From: SCSIO-59966 sp046566185 | GTDB lineage: Bacteria; Actinomycetota; Actinomycetes; Actinomycetales; SCSIO-59966 | Assembly: GCA_046566185.1 (NCBI GenBank) | Contig: JBKHXE010000177.1 | Coordinates: 1 to 64,000, forward strand | Length of the DNA stretch: 64,000 nucleotides | Direction: 5' to 3' | Shown here: positions 34,625 through 43,910 of the stretch, one piece after another | Numbering within the stretch: position 1 is the first letter of the stretch | Layout of the letters: each line of letters begins with the position of its first letter | The notes under the pieces: model-generated | The model's database searches: none | What the model saw: only the letters and a program-made list of their open reading frames with translations | Told to the model about the DNA's origin: nothing | Translations under genes and position numbers: made by a program

Positions 34625-36123
34625 CACCCGAACCTCCCCTGCGACCCGGTCACGGTCGCCGTCTTGCGCATGGTGACCTTCAGTCCGGGTCGTGACAGGG
34701 AGACGACCGTGTGCCGATCGTCCTCGGCGAGGCGCCGGAGCAGCTCCAGCAGGGGAGTGTCGGCGGGCGCCGGCGGTCGCGGGTCGCGCACGCTGCCCAC
34801 CACGTCCACCGCGTCGTCCCCCACGATGCTCATGAGGATGAGGTCCTCGTCCGGGGTGGTGCGCCCGTACTTGCGGCGAAGGTCCGCCAGGGTCAGCTGC
34901 GGCGGCTGGTAGGCCTCGATCTCGCGCGCCCGTGGCCGGTCGAGGATCTTCTGCCGGACGTCCGGGTCCATCCCCTCGACCGCCTCCGCGCCACCGTGGC
35001 GGCCCAGCGCGTACTCGATCGTCTTGTCGGTGACCTGCCGGTACCGCTCGCCGACGATGACGTTGATGGCCGCCTGCGACCCGACGAACTGCGAGAGCGG
35101 CGTGACCATGATCGGGTAGCCGAAGTCGGCTCGGACCCGGGCGGTCTCGTCGAGCACCTCGGGCAGCCGGTCCTCGACGCCGGCGAGCCTGAGCTGGTAC
35201 TGGAGGTTGGAGATCATCCCTCCGGGCACCTGGTGCCGGTAGAGGCGCTCGTCGTACTCGTAGGGAGCGCCGATCTGGAAGCCCTCGCGTTCCGCGATAC
35301 CCGTGAAGTGCTCCGTCGCCGGGCGCAGCACCTCCTCGTCGAGGTCGACCTCGTAGCCGAGCTCCCGCAGGTTGCTCGCGACGTTGTACACCGACGGCTG
35401 CGAGTTGGCGTTGGCCAGCGGCGGTACCGCGGTGTGCACGTAGCGCACCCCCGCGCGCACCGCCTCGATGGCGTTCAGCGGTCCCAGCCCGTTGTTGCAG
35501 TGCCCGTGGAACTCCCAGGGGATGTCGCCGGCCGCGGCCATCATCTGCGGCAGCAGGGTCCGGGTGCGCTCCGGGGTGAGCAGGCCGCTGACGTCCTTGA
35601 AGCACAGCCGGTACGGCGCGATGGCGCCGGCCTCCTTGGCCTTGCGGACGAAGTACTCGTCGGTGTGCTTGGGCGACACCGAGTACATGACGTTGATGAC
35701 CGGCGTCATCCCCAGCCGCGCGAAGCGGGGCACCTGCTGCGCCACGACGTCGAAGTTGTTCCAGTTGCTCCCCGTGCGCGTGTACCGGATGCCGAGCTCC
35801 ACCGCCTTCGAGACGAGCAGCTCGCCCACCTCGGGGACGACGGCGCCGCTCATGCTGGGGCCGTCGATCGGGCCGTGCCAGCGCAGCGGGGTCCTCTCGG
35901 CCGCGGCCGCGCCCTGCCGGATCCACTCCCAGGGGTTCTCCTTGAGGTGCCGCACGAACTTCTTCAGCCGGCTGCCCGTGGCGATGAACTCCATGGCCTC
36001 GAAGCCGGCGGCGTCCAGGTACGGCATCGCCGGCACCATGTGCCGGGTCCGCATGTTCATCGCCCACAGGCTCGCCTGCCCGTCGCGGATGGTGGTGTCG
36101 ACGAACCGGACGGCGTCGCTCAT
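34624..36123 (-). CDS. Biotin-dependent carboxyltransferase, 5S/pyruvate carboxylase type
   Basis: A 499-residue HMGL-like TIM barrel with a C-terminal conserved carboxylase domain. Active-site features match transcarboxylase 5S and oxaloacetate decarboxylase alpha: metal-binding DTTIRDGQ at the start, the Lys of LCFKDVSGLLTPE (carboxylated in the family) and metal-binding His pair FHGHCNN. With the nearby BC and BCCP it makes a full biotin-dependent carboxylase split over three polypeptides. The acceptor is a 2-oxo acid in known relatives; that is unproven here. Confidence 0.86.
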   Translation of the reverse strand: MSDAVRFVDTTIRDGQASLWAMNMRTRHMVPAMPYLDAAGFEAMEFIATGSRLKKFVRHLKENPWEWIRQGAAAAERTPLRWHGPIDGPSMSGAVVPEVGELLVSKAVELGIRYTRTGSNWNNFDVVAQQVPRFARLGMTPVINVMYSVSPKHTDEYFVRKAKEAGAIAPYRLCFKDVSGLLTPERTRTLLPQMMAAAGDIPWEFHGHCNNGLGPLNAIEAVRAGVRYVHTAVPPLANANSQPSVYNVASNLRELGYEVDLDEEVLRPATEHFTGIAEREGFQIGAPYEYDERLYRHQVPGGMISNLQYQLRLAGVEDRLPEVLDETARVRADFGYPIMVTPLSQFVGSQAAINVIVGERYRQVTDKTIEYALGRHGGAEAVEGMDPDVRQKILDRPRAREIEAYQPPQLTLADLRRKYGRTTPDEDLILMSIVGDDAVDVVGSVRDPRPPAPADTPLLELLRRLAEDDRHTVVSLSRPGLKVTMRKTATVTGSQGRFG

Positions 36124-37271
36124 GCTTCTCTCCCCAGGATCTCGCCGGTGTGCTCCCCGAGGTAGGGGGCGCGGGAGACGGCGGGCAGGGCCGCGCCGCC
36201 GAAGAGCGCAGGGGGCCGGATCTGCGGCATGGGCCCGATGTCGGGGTCGTCGAGCACGTCGATGATCCCGAGGTGCTGCAGCTGCGGGTCGCGCAGGGCC
36301 TCGCTGACCGCGTTGACGGGCGCGCACGGGACCCCGTGCTGCTGCAGCACCTCCAGCCACTCGTCCCGGCCCTTGCCCGCGAAGACGGGGGCGAGCTCGG
36401 CGCGGAGCACCTCGTAGTTCTGCTGCCGGTCGCTGCGCTGCGCGAAACGGGGGTCGCCGACGAGCTCGGGCCGGCCGACGGCGGCACAGAGCCCCTCCCA
36501 GAACTTCGGGGGCGAGGACAGGTGCACGAGCACCTGCCGGTCGTCCCGGGTGGCCCAGACGTAGGCCTGCGAGCTGTGCGGCCGCAGGTAAGGCGTCTCG
36601 TCCCGCCCCTCGACGACGTTCTTGGCGACGGCCGAGTGCAGGAAGTGCGTCAGGGCACCCAGCATGCTGACGTCGAGGTGCTCCCCGCGCCCGGTGCGGT
36701 GCCGCTGGTGCAGCGCGGCGAGGACGGCGAACGCCGCCGAGTGCCCGGTGATCGCGTCCGCGAGCGCCGGGCCGCGCAGCCGCGGGTCCTCCGGGTCGAG
36801 CAGCAGGCCGGCGAGGCCGCTGTAGCCGAGGGCGACACCGTCGTAGGCGGGCATCGTGGCGTAGGGCCCGCTGCTGCCGAAGCCGGAGATGCTGCAGTGG
36901 ACGAGCTGGGGCCGGTGAGCCGACAGGACGTCCCACCCGACGCCGAGGCGCTCCATCACCCCGGGGCGGAAGTTCTCCACCAGGACGTCGGCGGTCCGCA
37001 CGAGGTCGAGGAGGGCGGTGCACCCGTGCTCGGTCTTGAGGTCGAGCACGACGCTGCGCTTGCCGCGGTTGAACGCGACGAACGTGGCGTTCAGGCCGCC
37101 GGACTCCCACTTGCGGAACGGGTCGCCGGCCGGCGGCTCGACCTTGACCACGTCGGCCCCCATCTCGGCGAGCAGGACCGCGGCGCAGGGTCCGGAGATG
37201 TAGGAGCCGAGGTCGAGGACCCGGACGTCGGCGAGCGGCAGGGTCCGGTCGGGCGCGCAGGAAGGCAACAT
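36120..37271 (-). CDS. CaiB/BaiF (family III) CoA-transferase
   Basis: A 383-residue enzyme that moves CoA between carboxylic acids. Family features: VLDLGSYISGPCAAVLLAEMGADVVKVE at the start, ENFRPGVMERLG, and the expected catalytic Asp in ALADAITGHSAAF. It overlaps the carboxyltransferase gene by 4 bases and is the first gene of the operon. The promoter's -10 lies only nine bases before the ATG, so the message is probably leaderless. It likely activates the substrate of the operon as a CoA thioester. Confidence 0.92.
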   Translation of the reverse strand: MLPSCAPDRTLPLADVRVLDLGSYISGPCAAVLLAEMGADVVKVEPPAGDPFRKWESGGLNATFVAFNRGKRSVVLDLKTEHGCTALLDLVRTADVLVENFRPGVMERLGVGWDVLSAHRPQLVHCSISGFGSSGPYATMPAYDGVALGYSGLAGLLLDPEDPRLRGPALADAITGHSAAFAVLAALHQRHRTGRGEHLDVSMLGALTHFLHSAVAKNVVEGRDETPYLRPHSSQAYVWATRDDRQVLVHLSSPPKFWEGLCAAVGRPELVGDPRFAQRSDRQQNYEVLRAELAPVFAGKGRDEWLEVLQQHGVPCAPVNAVSEALRDPQLQHLGIIDVLDDPDIGPMPQIRPPALFGGAALPAVSRAPYLGEHTGEILGREA

Positions 37272-37280
37272 GTGCGCGGC

Positions 37281-37314
37281 ACCCTACTGACATTTGAGTC
37301 TTTTGGTAAGACCT
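37281..37314 (-). promoter_or_regulatory. Promoter with operator for the CoA-transferase/carboxylase operon
   Basis: On the minus strand, -35 TTACCA (37304-37309) and -10 TAGGGT (37281-37286) are 17 bases apart, the same geometry as at 6914. The operator TGGTAAGACCT (37304-37314, one mismatch) covers the -35. It lies between two divergent operons and could control both. Confidence 0.6.
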
Positions 37315-37406
37315 ATAGACCAACGGGCTGGCGCGTGCTTCAGTAGGGCCTTCAACGCGGCGGGGCAGGGTGCCCCGGTCCGACGAGGTGGCAGGGAGGC
37401 CTCCCC

Positions 37407-38087
37407 GTGGCAGAGCTGGCCACGCACTGCTGGGACGACGTGGTCGGTCCCGACGAGCGGCTGATCGAGAGCCGGTACGGCACCGGCCGTCCGCTGGGAA
37501 GCCGGCCCGCACTGCTGATGATCGACTGCTACGCCAAGGTCTTCGGTGACGGACCGCAGCCGCTGGCCGAGGCCATCGAGACCTGGCCGGCCACGTGCGG
37601 GCCGAACGCCTGGGAGGCGCTGCCCTCGCTGGAGAAGCTGCTGGCCGGCGCGCGCGAGGCCGGCGTCCCCGTGATCCACACGACGGGGGAGGCGCGCCCG
37701 GGCGGCCGCCTCGGCGCCGCCACCCAGCGGACGCGCGTGGAGGGGGAGGACGACGTCGTCGGCTACGAGTTCATGCCGTCGCTCGCCCCCGGCCCGGGCG
37801 AGCTCGTCGTGCGCAAGGCGCGGGCCAGCGCCTTCTTCGGCACCCCCGTCTCCACCTGGCTGCGCCAGCTCGATGCCGACACCCTCGTCGTCGCCGGCGA
37901 GTCGACGAGCGGCTGCGTGCGGGCCAGTGTCGTCGACGCCTACTCCCACGGCCTCGCCGTCGCGGTCGTGGAGGAGGCGGTGTTCGACCGAAGCACGCTG
38001 TCGCACAAGGTGAACCTGTTCGACATGCATCTCAAGTACGCTGCGGTCCTGCACCTCGACGACGTGCTCACCTACTTCTCCGCCTGA
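37407..38087 (+). CDS. Isochorismatase-family cysteine hydrolase, N-carbamoylsarcosine amidase-like (copy 2)
   Basis: A 226-residue hydrolase with an extended N-terminus before the core. The triad is complete: Asp in LLMIDCYAKVF, Lys in VVRKARASAFFGT, Cys in AGESTSGCVRASVVDAY. The T-S-G-C-V-R-A sequence is typical of N-carbamoylsarcosine amidase and maleamate amidase relatives. GTG 37407 follows GGGAGG. It precedes tctA by 33 bases, so hydrolysis may be tied to uptake of a carboxylate. The substrate is not known. Confidence 0.87.
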   Translation: MAELATHCWDDVVGPDERLIESRYGTGRPLGSRPALLMIDCYAKVFGDGPQPLAEAIETWPATCGPNAWEALPSLEKLLAGAREAGVPVIHTTGEARPGGRLGAATQRTRVEGEDDVVGYEFMPSLAPGPGELVVRKARASAFFGTPVSTWLRQLDADTLVVAGESTSGCVRASVVDAYSHGLAVAVVEEAVFDRSTLSHKVNLFDMHLKYAAVLHLDDVLTYFSA

Positions 38088-38120
38088 AGCGCAGCAGCCG
38101 ACACCGAGGGGTCCTTCCGC

Positions 38121-39641
38121 ATGCTCGACACGTTCTTCAGCAGTCTGCTGGGGATCTTCGAACCCACCACCCTCCTGACGATGCTGGCAGGCATCGCCAT
38201 CGGGTTCGCCGTCGGGATCCTGCCCGGCCTTGGCGGGTCGGTGTCCCTGGCACTGATGCTGCCCTTCACCTTCTACATGGAGCCGGTGCAGGCCTTCGCC
38301 TTCCTGCTCGGCATGTACGTGGTCACCGCGACCACGGGTGACATCACGTCGGTGCTCTTCGGCGTGCCGGGCGAGGCGACGTCGGCGGCCACGGTGCTCG
38401 ACGGCTACCCGCTGACCCGCCAGGGCCAGGCGGGCCGCGCGCTCGGCGGAGCCCTGCTCGGCTCGACCCTCGGCGCCATCATCGGTGCCATCGTGCTGGC
38501 TCTGTCGGTGCCGTTCATGCGGCCCCTCGTGCTCGCTCTCGGGCCGCCGGAGTTCTTCATGCTCACCGTGCTGGGCCTGACCTTCGTGGTCGCGCTGTCC
38601 GGCCGGTCGCTCGTCAAGGGCCTCATCATGGCCGCGGCCGGCTTCATGATCTCCATGGTCGGTCTCGACGCCCAGGCGGGCATCCCCCGGTACGCCTTCG
38701 ACTCGCTCTACCTGTGGGACGGCATCAACCTCATCGCCCTGGTCGTGGGCCTCTTCGGCGGCGCCGAGCTGATCCAGCTGATGCTCAGCAAGTCCAGCAT
38801 CGCCAAGAAGAGCACCGCCGACCCCTACGCCGGGCTCGCGCAGGGGGTGCGCGAGACGTTCCAGCACTGGACGGTCGTGCTCCGCTCGGCGTTCATCGGC
38901 ATCGCCGTCGGCATCATCCCCGGTCTCGGGGGCAGCGTCTCCCAGTTCATCGCCTACGGCTCGGCGCAGCAGGCGTCGAAGAAGCCGGAGCTGTTCGGGA
39001 AGGGCTCGATGGAGGGGGTGATCGCCGCCGGGGCCAACAACAACGCGAAGGACTCGGGCGCGCTCATCCCGACCATCGCCTTCGGCATCCCCGGCAGCGT
39101 GTCGATGGCCGTGCTGCTCGGGGCCTTCCTCATCGCGGGGCTCAATCCCGGTCCGGAGATGCTCACCACCCACCTCGACATCACGTTCTCGATGGTGTGG
39201 ATCATCGTCGTGTCCAACATCATCGCGGTGGTCATCGCCTTCCTGCTGCTGAAGCAGCTGGTCAAGCTCTCGTTCCTCCGTGGCACGTGGCTCGTGCCGT
39301 TCCTGCTGATCCTGCTGTCGATCGGCGCGTTCACGGCCAACAACCACCCGGCGGACATCGCCGTGATGCTGGCCGCGGCGGCCTTCGGCGTCGTGTGCAT
39401 CCACTGGGACTGGCCACGCGTGCCGTTCCTGCTCGCCGTCGTTCTCGGGGCGACCTCCGAGCGGTACCTTTTCCTCTCCTACTCCCTGGACGGGTGGACG
39501 TGGCTCGACGACCCGAGCGTGCTCGCCATGCTGGCGCTGATGGCGGTCGTCCTGGTCGGGCCGGGCGTGCGGAAGGCGATCAGGCAGCGCCGCACGGCGC
39601 GGGCCGGACGGGACGACGAGAAGGCCGGGGTGTCCCGGTGA
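38121..39641 (+). CDS. tctA: Tripartite tricarboxylate transporter large membrane subunit TctA
   Basis: A 506-residue integral-membrane protein with roughly 12 helices. The two inverted repeats each carry the TctA signature: GILPGLGGSVSLALMLPF near residue 33 and GIIPGLGGSVSQFIAYG near residue 263. GDITSVLFGVPGEATSAAT is also typical. It forms the transport channel with TctB and takes substrate from TctC. No tctC is adjacent; two orphan tctC genes are at 7002 and 63585. Confidence 0.93.
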   Translation: MLDTFFSSLLGIFEPTTLLTMLAGIAIGFAVGILPGLGGSVSLALMLPFTFYMEPVQAFAFLLGMYVVTATTGDITSVLFGVPGEATSAATVLDGYPLTRQGQAGRALGGALLGSTLGAIIGAIVLALSVPFMRPLVLALGPPEFFMLTVLGLTFVVALSGRSLVKGLIMAAAGFMISMVGLDAQAGIPRYAFDSLYLWDGINLIALVVGLFGGAELIQLMLSKSSIAKKSTADPYAGLAQGVRETFQHWTVVLRSAFIGIAVGIIPGLGGSVSQFIAYGSAQQASKKPELFGKGSMEGVIAAGANNNAKDSGALIPTIAFGIPGSVSMAVLLGAFLIAGLNPGPEMLTTHLDITFSMVWIIVVSNIIAVVIAFLLLKQLVKLSFLRGTWLVPFLLILLSIGAFTANNHPADIAVMLAAAAFGVVCIHWDWPRVPFLLAVVLGATSERYLFLSYSLDGWTWLDDPSVLAMLALMAVVLVGPGVRKAIRQRRTARAGRDDEKAGVSR

Positions 39642-40276
39642 GCGTGAGCGAGACGGTGGAGGCTCCCGTGGCACGACCCGAGGCGAGCGCGGCGAGCCGC
39701 CCGCGGCCCGGTGAGTGGGCGATCGCCGGCACCATGCTGGCCTTCTTCCTGCTCGCCTTCCTGGTGGCGCAGGACTGGCCGTTCCGGGCGGCGCTTTTCC
39801 CGCTGATGATCTCGACGCTGGGGACCGGGCTCAGCGTCCTGCGGCTCGTGCAGCTGGTCGTCCTCGCCGTGCGAGCACGTCGGCACGTGGCCGCCGTGAC
39901 GCCGGTGCAGGCGGAGACCGCCGCCGCCGGCCCGGCAGCGGCACCGCCGACGGCGCAGTCGCTCGCCGACCTCGCGCTGGAGGACGACGAGGCGGACGAC
40001 GACGAGAGCATGGAGTACGTCTTCGCGTCAGCGGGCCGCCGGGCGTGGGCGGCGGCGCTGGCGTGGATCGCGGGGTTCTTCGTCGCGTTCTTCGTGCTGG
40101 GCGCCTTCATCGCGCTCCCGCTGTTCGCGCTGACCTACCTGCGGTTCGCCGGGCGGGCGTCCTGGAGGGCGGCCGCCGCCTACGCCGCGGTCACCGGGCT
40201 GATCACCTACGTCGTCTTCCGGGAGCTCGTCTACGTCCCGCTGCCGGAGTCCGTCTTCCCCTTCCTCGACATCTGA
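39638..40276 (+). CDS. tctB: Tripartite tricarboxylate transporter small membrane subunit TctB
   Basis: A 212-residue protein with four hydrophobic helices, two before and two after a hydrophilic, acidic loop (LALEDDEADDDESMEYVF). FRAALFPLMISTLGTGLSV near residue 48 is characteristic of TctB. Start GTG 39638 overlaps tctA by 4 bases. It converges on the EutA-like gene. Confidence 0.85.
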   Translation: MSVSETVEAPVARPEASAASRPRPGEWAIAGTMLAFFLLAFLVAQDWPFRAALFPLMISTLGTGLSVLRLVQLVVLAVRARRHVAAVTPVQAETAAAGPAAAPPTAQSLADLALEDDEADDDESMEYVFASAGRRAWAAALAWIAGFFVAFFVLGAFIALPLFALTYLRFAGRASWRAAAAYAAVTGLITYVVFRELVYVPLPESVFPFLDI

Positions 40277-40278
40277 CC

Positions 40279-40298
40279 CCGCGGCCGTTCCGGCGCGG
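40279..40298. terminator. Hairpin terminator between tctB and the EutA-like gene
   Basis: A stem of 4+4 base pairs with one bulged G and a TTC loop (CCGC-g-GCCG / CGGC-GCGG), located between the two convergent stop codons. There is no U-tract. Confidence 0.5.
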
Positions 40299-41792
40299 TC
40301 AGTCCCGGGGGTCGTTGACGAACAGCAGCGACTTGATGGTCACCGGCACCGTGCGCGAGGGGTGCCGTACGCGACCGATGTCGATGTAGTCGAAGTCGCG
40401 CAGGCTCAAGCCGTCGACGACCAGCAGGTCGTTGGGAACGCCGAGCTCGTCCCGCAGCAGCCGGCCGAGGGTCATGGCGACGTCGCCGTCGAGCATCACG
40501 TAGACCGGGCGGCCCGCGGCGATCCGGTCCGCCAGACCGTCGCGCACCCCGCGGGCGAACGAGGCCAGGCGGCCGTACGTGGGCAGCCCGGTCCAGCTCA
40601 TGGCCAGCGCGACGTCCGCGTCGTGGTGCTGGGTGTCGAGGGCCATCAGGTGCCGGCGGACGGCGGCCGCCACCTCCTCGGCCGCCACCTCCTCGCCGAG
40701 CTCGTAGACCGGCTTCACCACCTGCAGGTTGCGGCGCGGGAGCAGCGCGTCCGGGTCGGAGATCCAGCCGGTGTTGCCGCTCAGCTGCACGCTGTACTCC
40801 GAGGCGCCCAGCGCGGTGGCCCGGATGCACTCCCCGGCCGGCAGCAGGCCGAAGGGGAGGGCACCGGCGTCCAGCCGCCGGCGCAGCGCCTGGCCGAGAG
40901 GGGCGCCGAGGTCGCCGAACCGCTCGCTCTCCCGGTCGTAGACGTACTCGGCGACGCCGCCGGAGAACATCACCCCCTGCACGTCCTCCAGGGGGGCGAG
41001 CGGGTCGGTCAGGTAGAGGTCGGCCACGTCGTCCGGCAGCCCGTCGGAGGAGGCGGCGGCGTGCAGCACCGCGAGCACCCGGTCGGCCATGTGCTCCGCG
41101 ACGCGCTCGACGTCGTCGGCCGAGGCGGTGCCGCCGAGCGTCCAGTCCAGGCCCGCGTGCCGCGCGTGCCGCGCACCGGCCGGGTCCAGCCGGGTGATGT
41201 GTCCCCAGTCGTCGACGACTACCAGGCGGCCCCCGACGTGGACGGCCGCGGTCGAGACGACCCGGCCGCGCTCCAAGAGGGCGAGCTTCGTCGTCCCGCC
41301 CCCGATGTCGACGTTGAGAAGGCGGCAGTCCCGGTCGTACGACGCCTGGGCGGCGCCGGACCCGTAGGCGGCGAGCATCGCCTCCATGTTGTGGCCGGCG
41401 GTCGCGGTCACCAGCTCACCGCCGGTCTCGGCCAGCACCTCGGCGATGGCCTCGGCGTTGGCGCGGCGCAGTGCCTCGCCGGTGAGGATGACGACGCCGG
41501 TGTCGACGTCCTCCGGGCCGATCCGCGCCTGTCCGTACGCACGGTCGATGATCGAGCCGAGCGCGGCGGCGTCGATCGCCTCGTTGCTCGCGTAGGGGGT
41601 CAGGGCGACGGGGGAGCGGTACACCGTCTCACGGCGGACGACGATGTAGCGGCTGGTCAGGTCCTCCCCGATGCGTCGCAGATGGAGGCGGGAGAACACG
41701 ACCTGCGTGCCGGACGACCCGATGTCCATGCCGACGCTGTGCAGGGTCACGTTGTCCTGCTGCCAGATCGGGTTCTGCTCCAGGGGCGTCAC
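40299..41792 (-). CDS. EutA-like ASKHA-fold reactivase
   Basis: A 497-residue protein closely resembling EutA, the ATP-dependent chaperone that reactivates ethanolamine ammonia-lyase. Motifs: phosphate 1 loop SVGMDIGSSGTQVVFSRL near the N-terminus, VVILTGEALRRAN, phosphate 2 loop NVDIGGGTTKLALLERG, and GGVAEYVY. No eutB/eutC or other B12-dependent enzyme gene is in the window. It lies 88 bases downstream of a cupin gene on the same strand, so another client is likely. Start GTG 41792 is the first usable codon; its ribosome binding site is weak. Confidence 0.8.
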   Translation of the reverse strand: MTPLEQNPIWQQDNVTLHSVGMDIGSSGTQVVFSRLHLRRIGEDLTSRYIVVRRETVYRSPVALTPYASNEAIDAAALGSIIDRAYGQARIGPEDVDTGVVILTGEALRRANAEAIAEVLAETGGELVTATAGHNMEAMLAAYGSGAAQASYDRDCRLLNVDIGGGTTKLALLERGRVVSTAAVHVGGRLVVVDDWGHITRLDPAGARHARHAGLDWTLGGTASADDVERVAEHMADRVLAVLHAAASSDGLPDDVADLYLTDPLAPLEDVQGVMFSGGVAEYVYDRESERFGDLGAPLGQALRRRLDAGALPFGLLPAGECIRATALGASEYSVQLSGNTGWISDPDALLPRRNLQVVKPVYELGEEVAAEEVAAAVRRHLMALDTQHHDADVALAMSWTGLPTYGRLASFARGVRDGLADRIAAGRPVYVMLDGDVAMTLGRLLRDELGVPNDLLVVDGLSLRDFDYIDIGRVRHPSRTVPVTIKSLLFVNDPRD

Positions 41793-41880
41793 GGCGTCGT
41801 CGTGCTCGTGGTCGTGGTCCGGGACGTACGAGGAGTGGACCGTCCGCGTCTCGGCGGCCTCGTGGCAGTGCCTGGTGATG

Positions 41881-43002
41881 TCAGGCGCCCGGCTCGGGCG
41901 GCAGGTCCGCAAGCTCGGCCTCGTAGGCGGCGTCCATCCGGGGCTCCAGACCGTTCTTGGCGAGCGCCTCGCGGAACGTGTCACGCACGTACGCCGACTC
42001 GTCCACGTAGTCGATCTGGTCGCCGCCGAGCCGCTGGCTGATCCACGCCTTCGGCACGCCCTGCGCGTTGCGGATCGACACGCCTTCGTGCTTGAACGCG
42101 AGGTAGCGGGCCGGCTCGGTGCCGGTGTTGAAGTGCTGGTGGTACCACATGTTCGGCGGCACGATGAGGGTGCCGACCTGCCACTCATAGCGCTGCGGCT
42201 CCTCGCCCTCCGGCCACATCAGGCTGTAGCCCTCGCCGGAGAGGATGATCACGTGCGCGCCGGGCCCGTGCCGGTGGCCCTTCTTGTACGTGGCCGTGGG
42301 GAACTGCGAGATGTGGCTGTTCAGCGAGCCCTTGGCCATGTTGAAGCGGATGTGGCCGCCGCCGGCACCGCGCTCCTTGGCCTCGATCAGCGGCAGGTTG
42401 ACCGCGTCGGCGACGAAGTTGGTCTCGAGGAGCAGTCCCTTCTGCTCCCCCTTCGGGGCGAAGTAGTCGGGCTCGCCGTTGAAGCGGTGCGGGAAGTCCC
42501 GCGGCGTGTTGAAGATGAAGTCCGCGTCGTCGTAGACGTTCATCAGCGGCGGCATGTTGGTGACGGCGACGAAGCGCACCGGCTCGCTGCCGGAGCCGTT
42601 GAAGTGCTGGTGGTTGGCGTTGACCGGGATGGCGAACAGCGCGCCCGGTCCCCACTCGAACGTGACCTCGGCGCCCGCGTCGTTCCACACCTTGCTGGAG
42701 CCGTGGCCGGTCAGCACCATGATCATCTCTTCGAACAGCTGCCGCTGCGGAGCAAGGCTGCCGCCGGCCGGGATCTCGCAGACGTAGCAGTCGTTCGACG
42801 TCCGGCTGGCCTCGTGGTTGATGAACACGCCCCTGCCGCCGCGGCGGGCCCAGGGCTTCAGCTCGACGGTCTTGAGGTCGGGCACGTAGTACGCGCCGAT
42901 GATGTCGAGTCCCTCGGAGGCGACCCAGCGGGTATAGGGCGTGTCCTTCTCCGAGGCGAACTTCTGGGCGAGCTCGGCGCTGACGATCGCGTCCTTGACC
43001 AT
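41881..43002 (-). CDS. Cupin-domain protein 4 (bicupin)
   Basis: A 373-residue bicupin. The first cupin includes FEEMIMVLTGHGSSKVW and GALFAIPVNANHQHFN; the second includes KGHRHGPGAHVIILSGEGY and GTLIVPPNMWYHQHFN. The repeated HQHFN motif also occurs in cupins 1 and 6 of this window. The ATG at 43002 follows GGAAGGG. It is the first gene of an operon with the EutA-like reactivase. It may be an oxygenase or a decarboxylase; this is not resolved. Confidence 0.82.
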   Translation of the reverse strand: MVKDAIVSAELAQKFASEKDTPYTRWVASEGLDIIGAYYVPDLKTVELKPWARRGGRGVFINHEASRTSNDCYVCEIPAGGSLAPQRQLFEEMIMVLTGHGSSKVWNDAGAEVTFEWGPGALFAIPVNANHQHFNGSGSEPVRFVAVTNMPPLMNVYDDADFIFNTPRDFPHRFNGEPDYFAPKGEQKGLLLETNFVADAVNLPLIEAKERGAGGGHIRFNMAKGSLNSHISQFPTATYKKGHRHGPGAHVIILSGEGYSLMWPEGEEPQRYEWQVGTLIVPPNMWYHQHFNTGTEPARYLAFKHEGVSIRNAQGVPKAWISQRLGGDQIDYVDESAYVRDTFREALAKNGLEPRMDAAYEAELADLPPEPGA

Positions 43003-43057
43003 GCGGCAGCCCTTCCTGTCGGTCCTGGGGCGCACCATCGACGAGCCGGCACGCGAT

Positions 43058-43094
43058 TGGTAGGACCATAAGTCCAACCAGGTGGGCCGGTCAA
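43058..43094 (-). promoter_or_regulatory. Promoter with overlapping operator for the cupin 4/EutA-like operon
   Basis: On the minus strand TTGACC (43089-43094), an 18-base spacer and TATGGT (43065-43070) form the promoter. The perfect operator TGGTAGGACCA (43058-43068, read as TGGTCCTACCA) overlaps the -10. The elements are identical to those at 10325-10361. Confidence 0.78.
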
Positions 43095-43111
43095 CGGCGG
43101 CTCGCGCTCCG

Positions 43112-43870
43112 TCAGGTCACGCGGCTGGCGGTGCGCTCCACGTGGGTCCGCATGATGTCCTCAGCCGCGGCGACGTCCCGGTCGCGCAGCGCCCGTACGA
43201 AGTCCCGGTGCTCCTCGGCGCCGCGGTGGCCCATGAGCGGCGCGGCGATCTGGGCCTCCTTCAGCGACATGAGCAGCGGCCCGTGGAAGCTCTGCACCAG
43301 CATCTCCACCGCGGCGTTGTGCGTGCACGCCGCGACCCGTACGTGGAAGTCCGCCGACATCTCCATGGTGTAGCCGCCACGGTCGAGGGCCTCCTGCTGC
43401 TGGGCACACAGCTGCTCCAGCGCGTCGAGGTCCTCCTCGGTCGCACGCTCCACCACGAGCGGGACGATGCCCAGCTCGAAGACCATCCGCGCCTCGGTCA
43501 CCTCGGCCGCGGTCAACCCGCTCAGCTGCAGCAGGTCCGCCAGGCCCTCGCCCAGGCGCTGCTGGGTCGGCAGGGTGACGAAGGCCCCGCCGCGCGCGCC
43601 GACCCGGACGTCGACGAGCCCGCCCGCCTCCAGCATCCGCAGTGCCTCGCGCACCGTGACCCGGCTGACGCCGAAGCGCTCGCACAGGTCTCGCTCGGAG
43701 GGCAGCCGGTCACCGGGGCGTAGCCGTCCCTCCCGGATGAGCTGGCGGATCTGCTGGACGATCACCTGCGAGACCCGCCCGACGCTGACGGCACTGAACA
43801 GGTCGACGCCGGCGTCCCCGGGCTTCTGGTCCGCCGCCGACAGGTTCCCGCTGTGCTCCACAGTGGGCAT
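43112..43870 (-). CDS. GntR-family regulator with FCD domain (FadR/PdhR subgroup)
   Basis: A 252-residue regulator. The N-terminal winged helix (LRPGDRLPSERDLCERFG, then VSRVTVREALRMLEAGG) is followed by an all-helical FCD effector domain with the metal-binding pattern expected around DFHVRVAACTHN and HRDFVRALRDRD. FCD regulators bind TNGTNNNACNA-type palindromes as dimers, and sites of that type lie in front of most operons here, including one at 43913 just upstream of this gene. Ligand release by an organic acid is typical. Start ATG 43870 lacks a well-spaced ribosome binding site; nearby GTG codons are alternatives. Confidence 0.9.
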   Translation of the reverse strand: MPTVEHSGNLSAADQKPGDAGVDLFSAVSVGRVSQVIVQQIRQLIREGRLRPGDRLPSERDLCERFGVSRVTVREALRMLEAGGLVDVRVGARGGAFVTLPTQQRLGEGLADLLQLSGLTAAEVTEARMVFELGIVPLVVERATEEDLDALEQLCAQQQEALDRGGYTMEMSADFHVRVAACTHNAAVEMLVQSFHGPLLMSLKEAQIAAPLMGHRGAEEHRDFVRALRDRDVAAAEDIMRTHVERTASRVT

Positions 43871-43910
43871 CCTCGCAGATCCCCGCACCACAGGGCTCAC
43901 CCCGGGCCGT

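Noticed and set aside
40299..43002. Ethanolamine utilisation locus, suggested by the EutA-like gene
   Set aside because: No eutB/eutC, shell protein or transporter genes of that pathway are present in the window.
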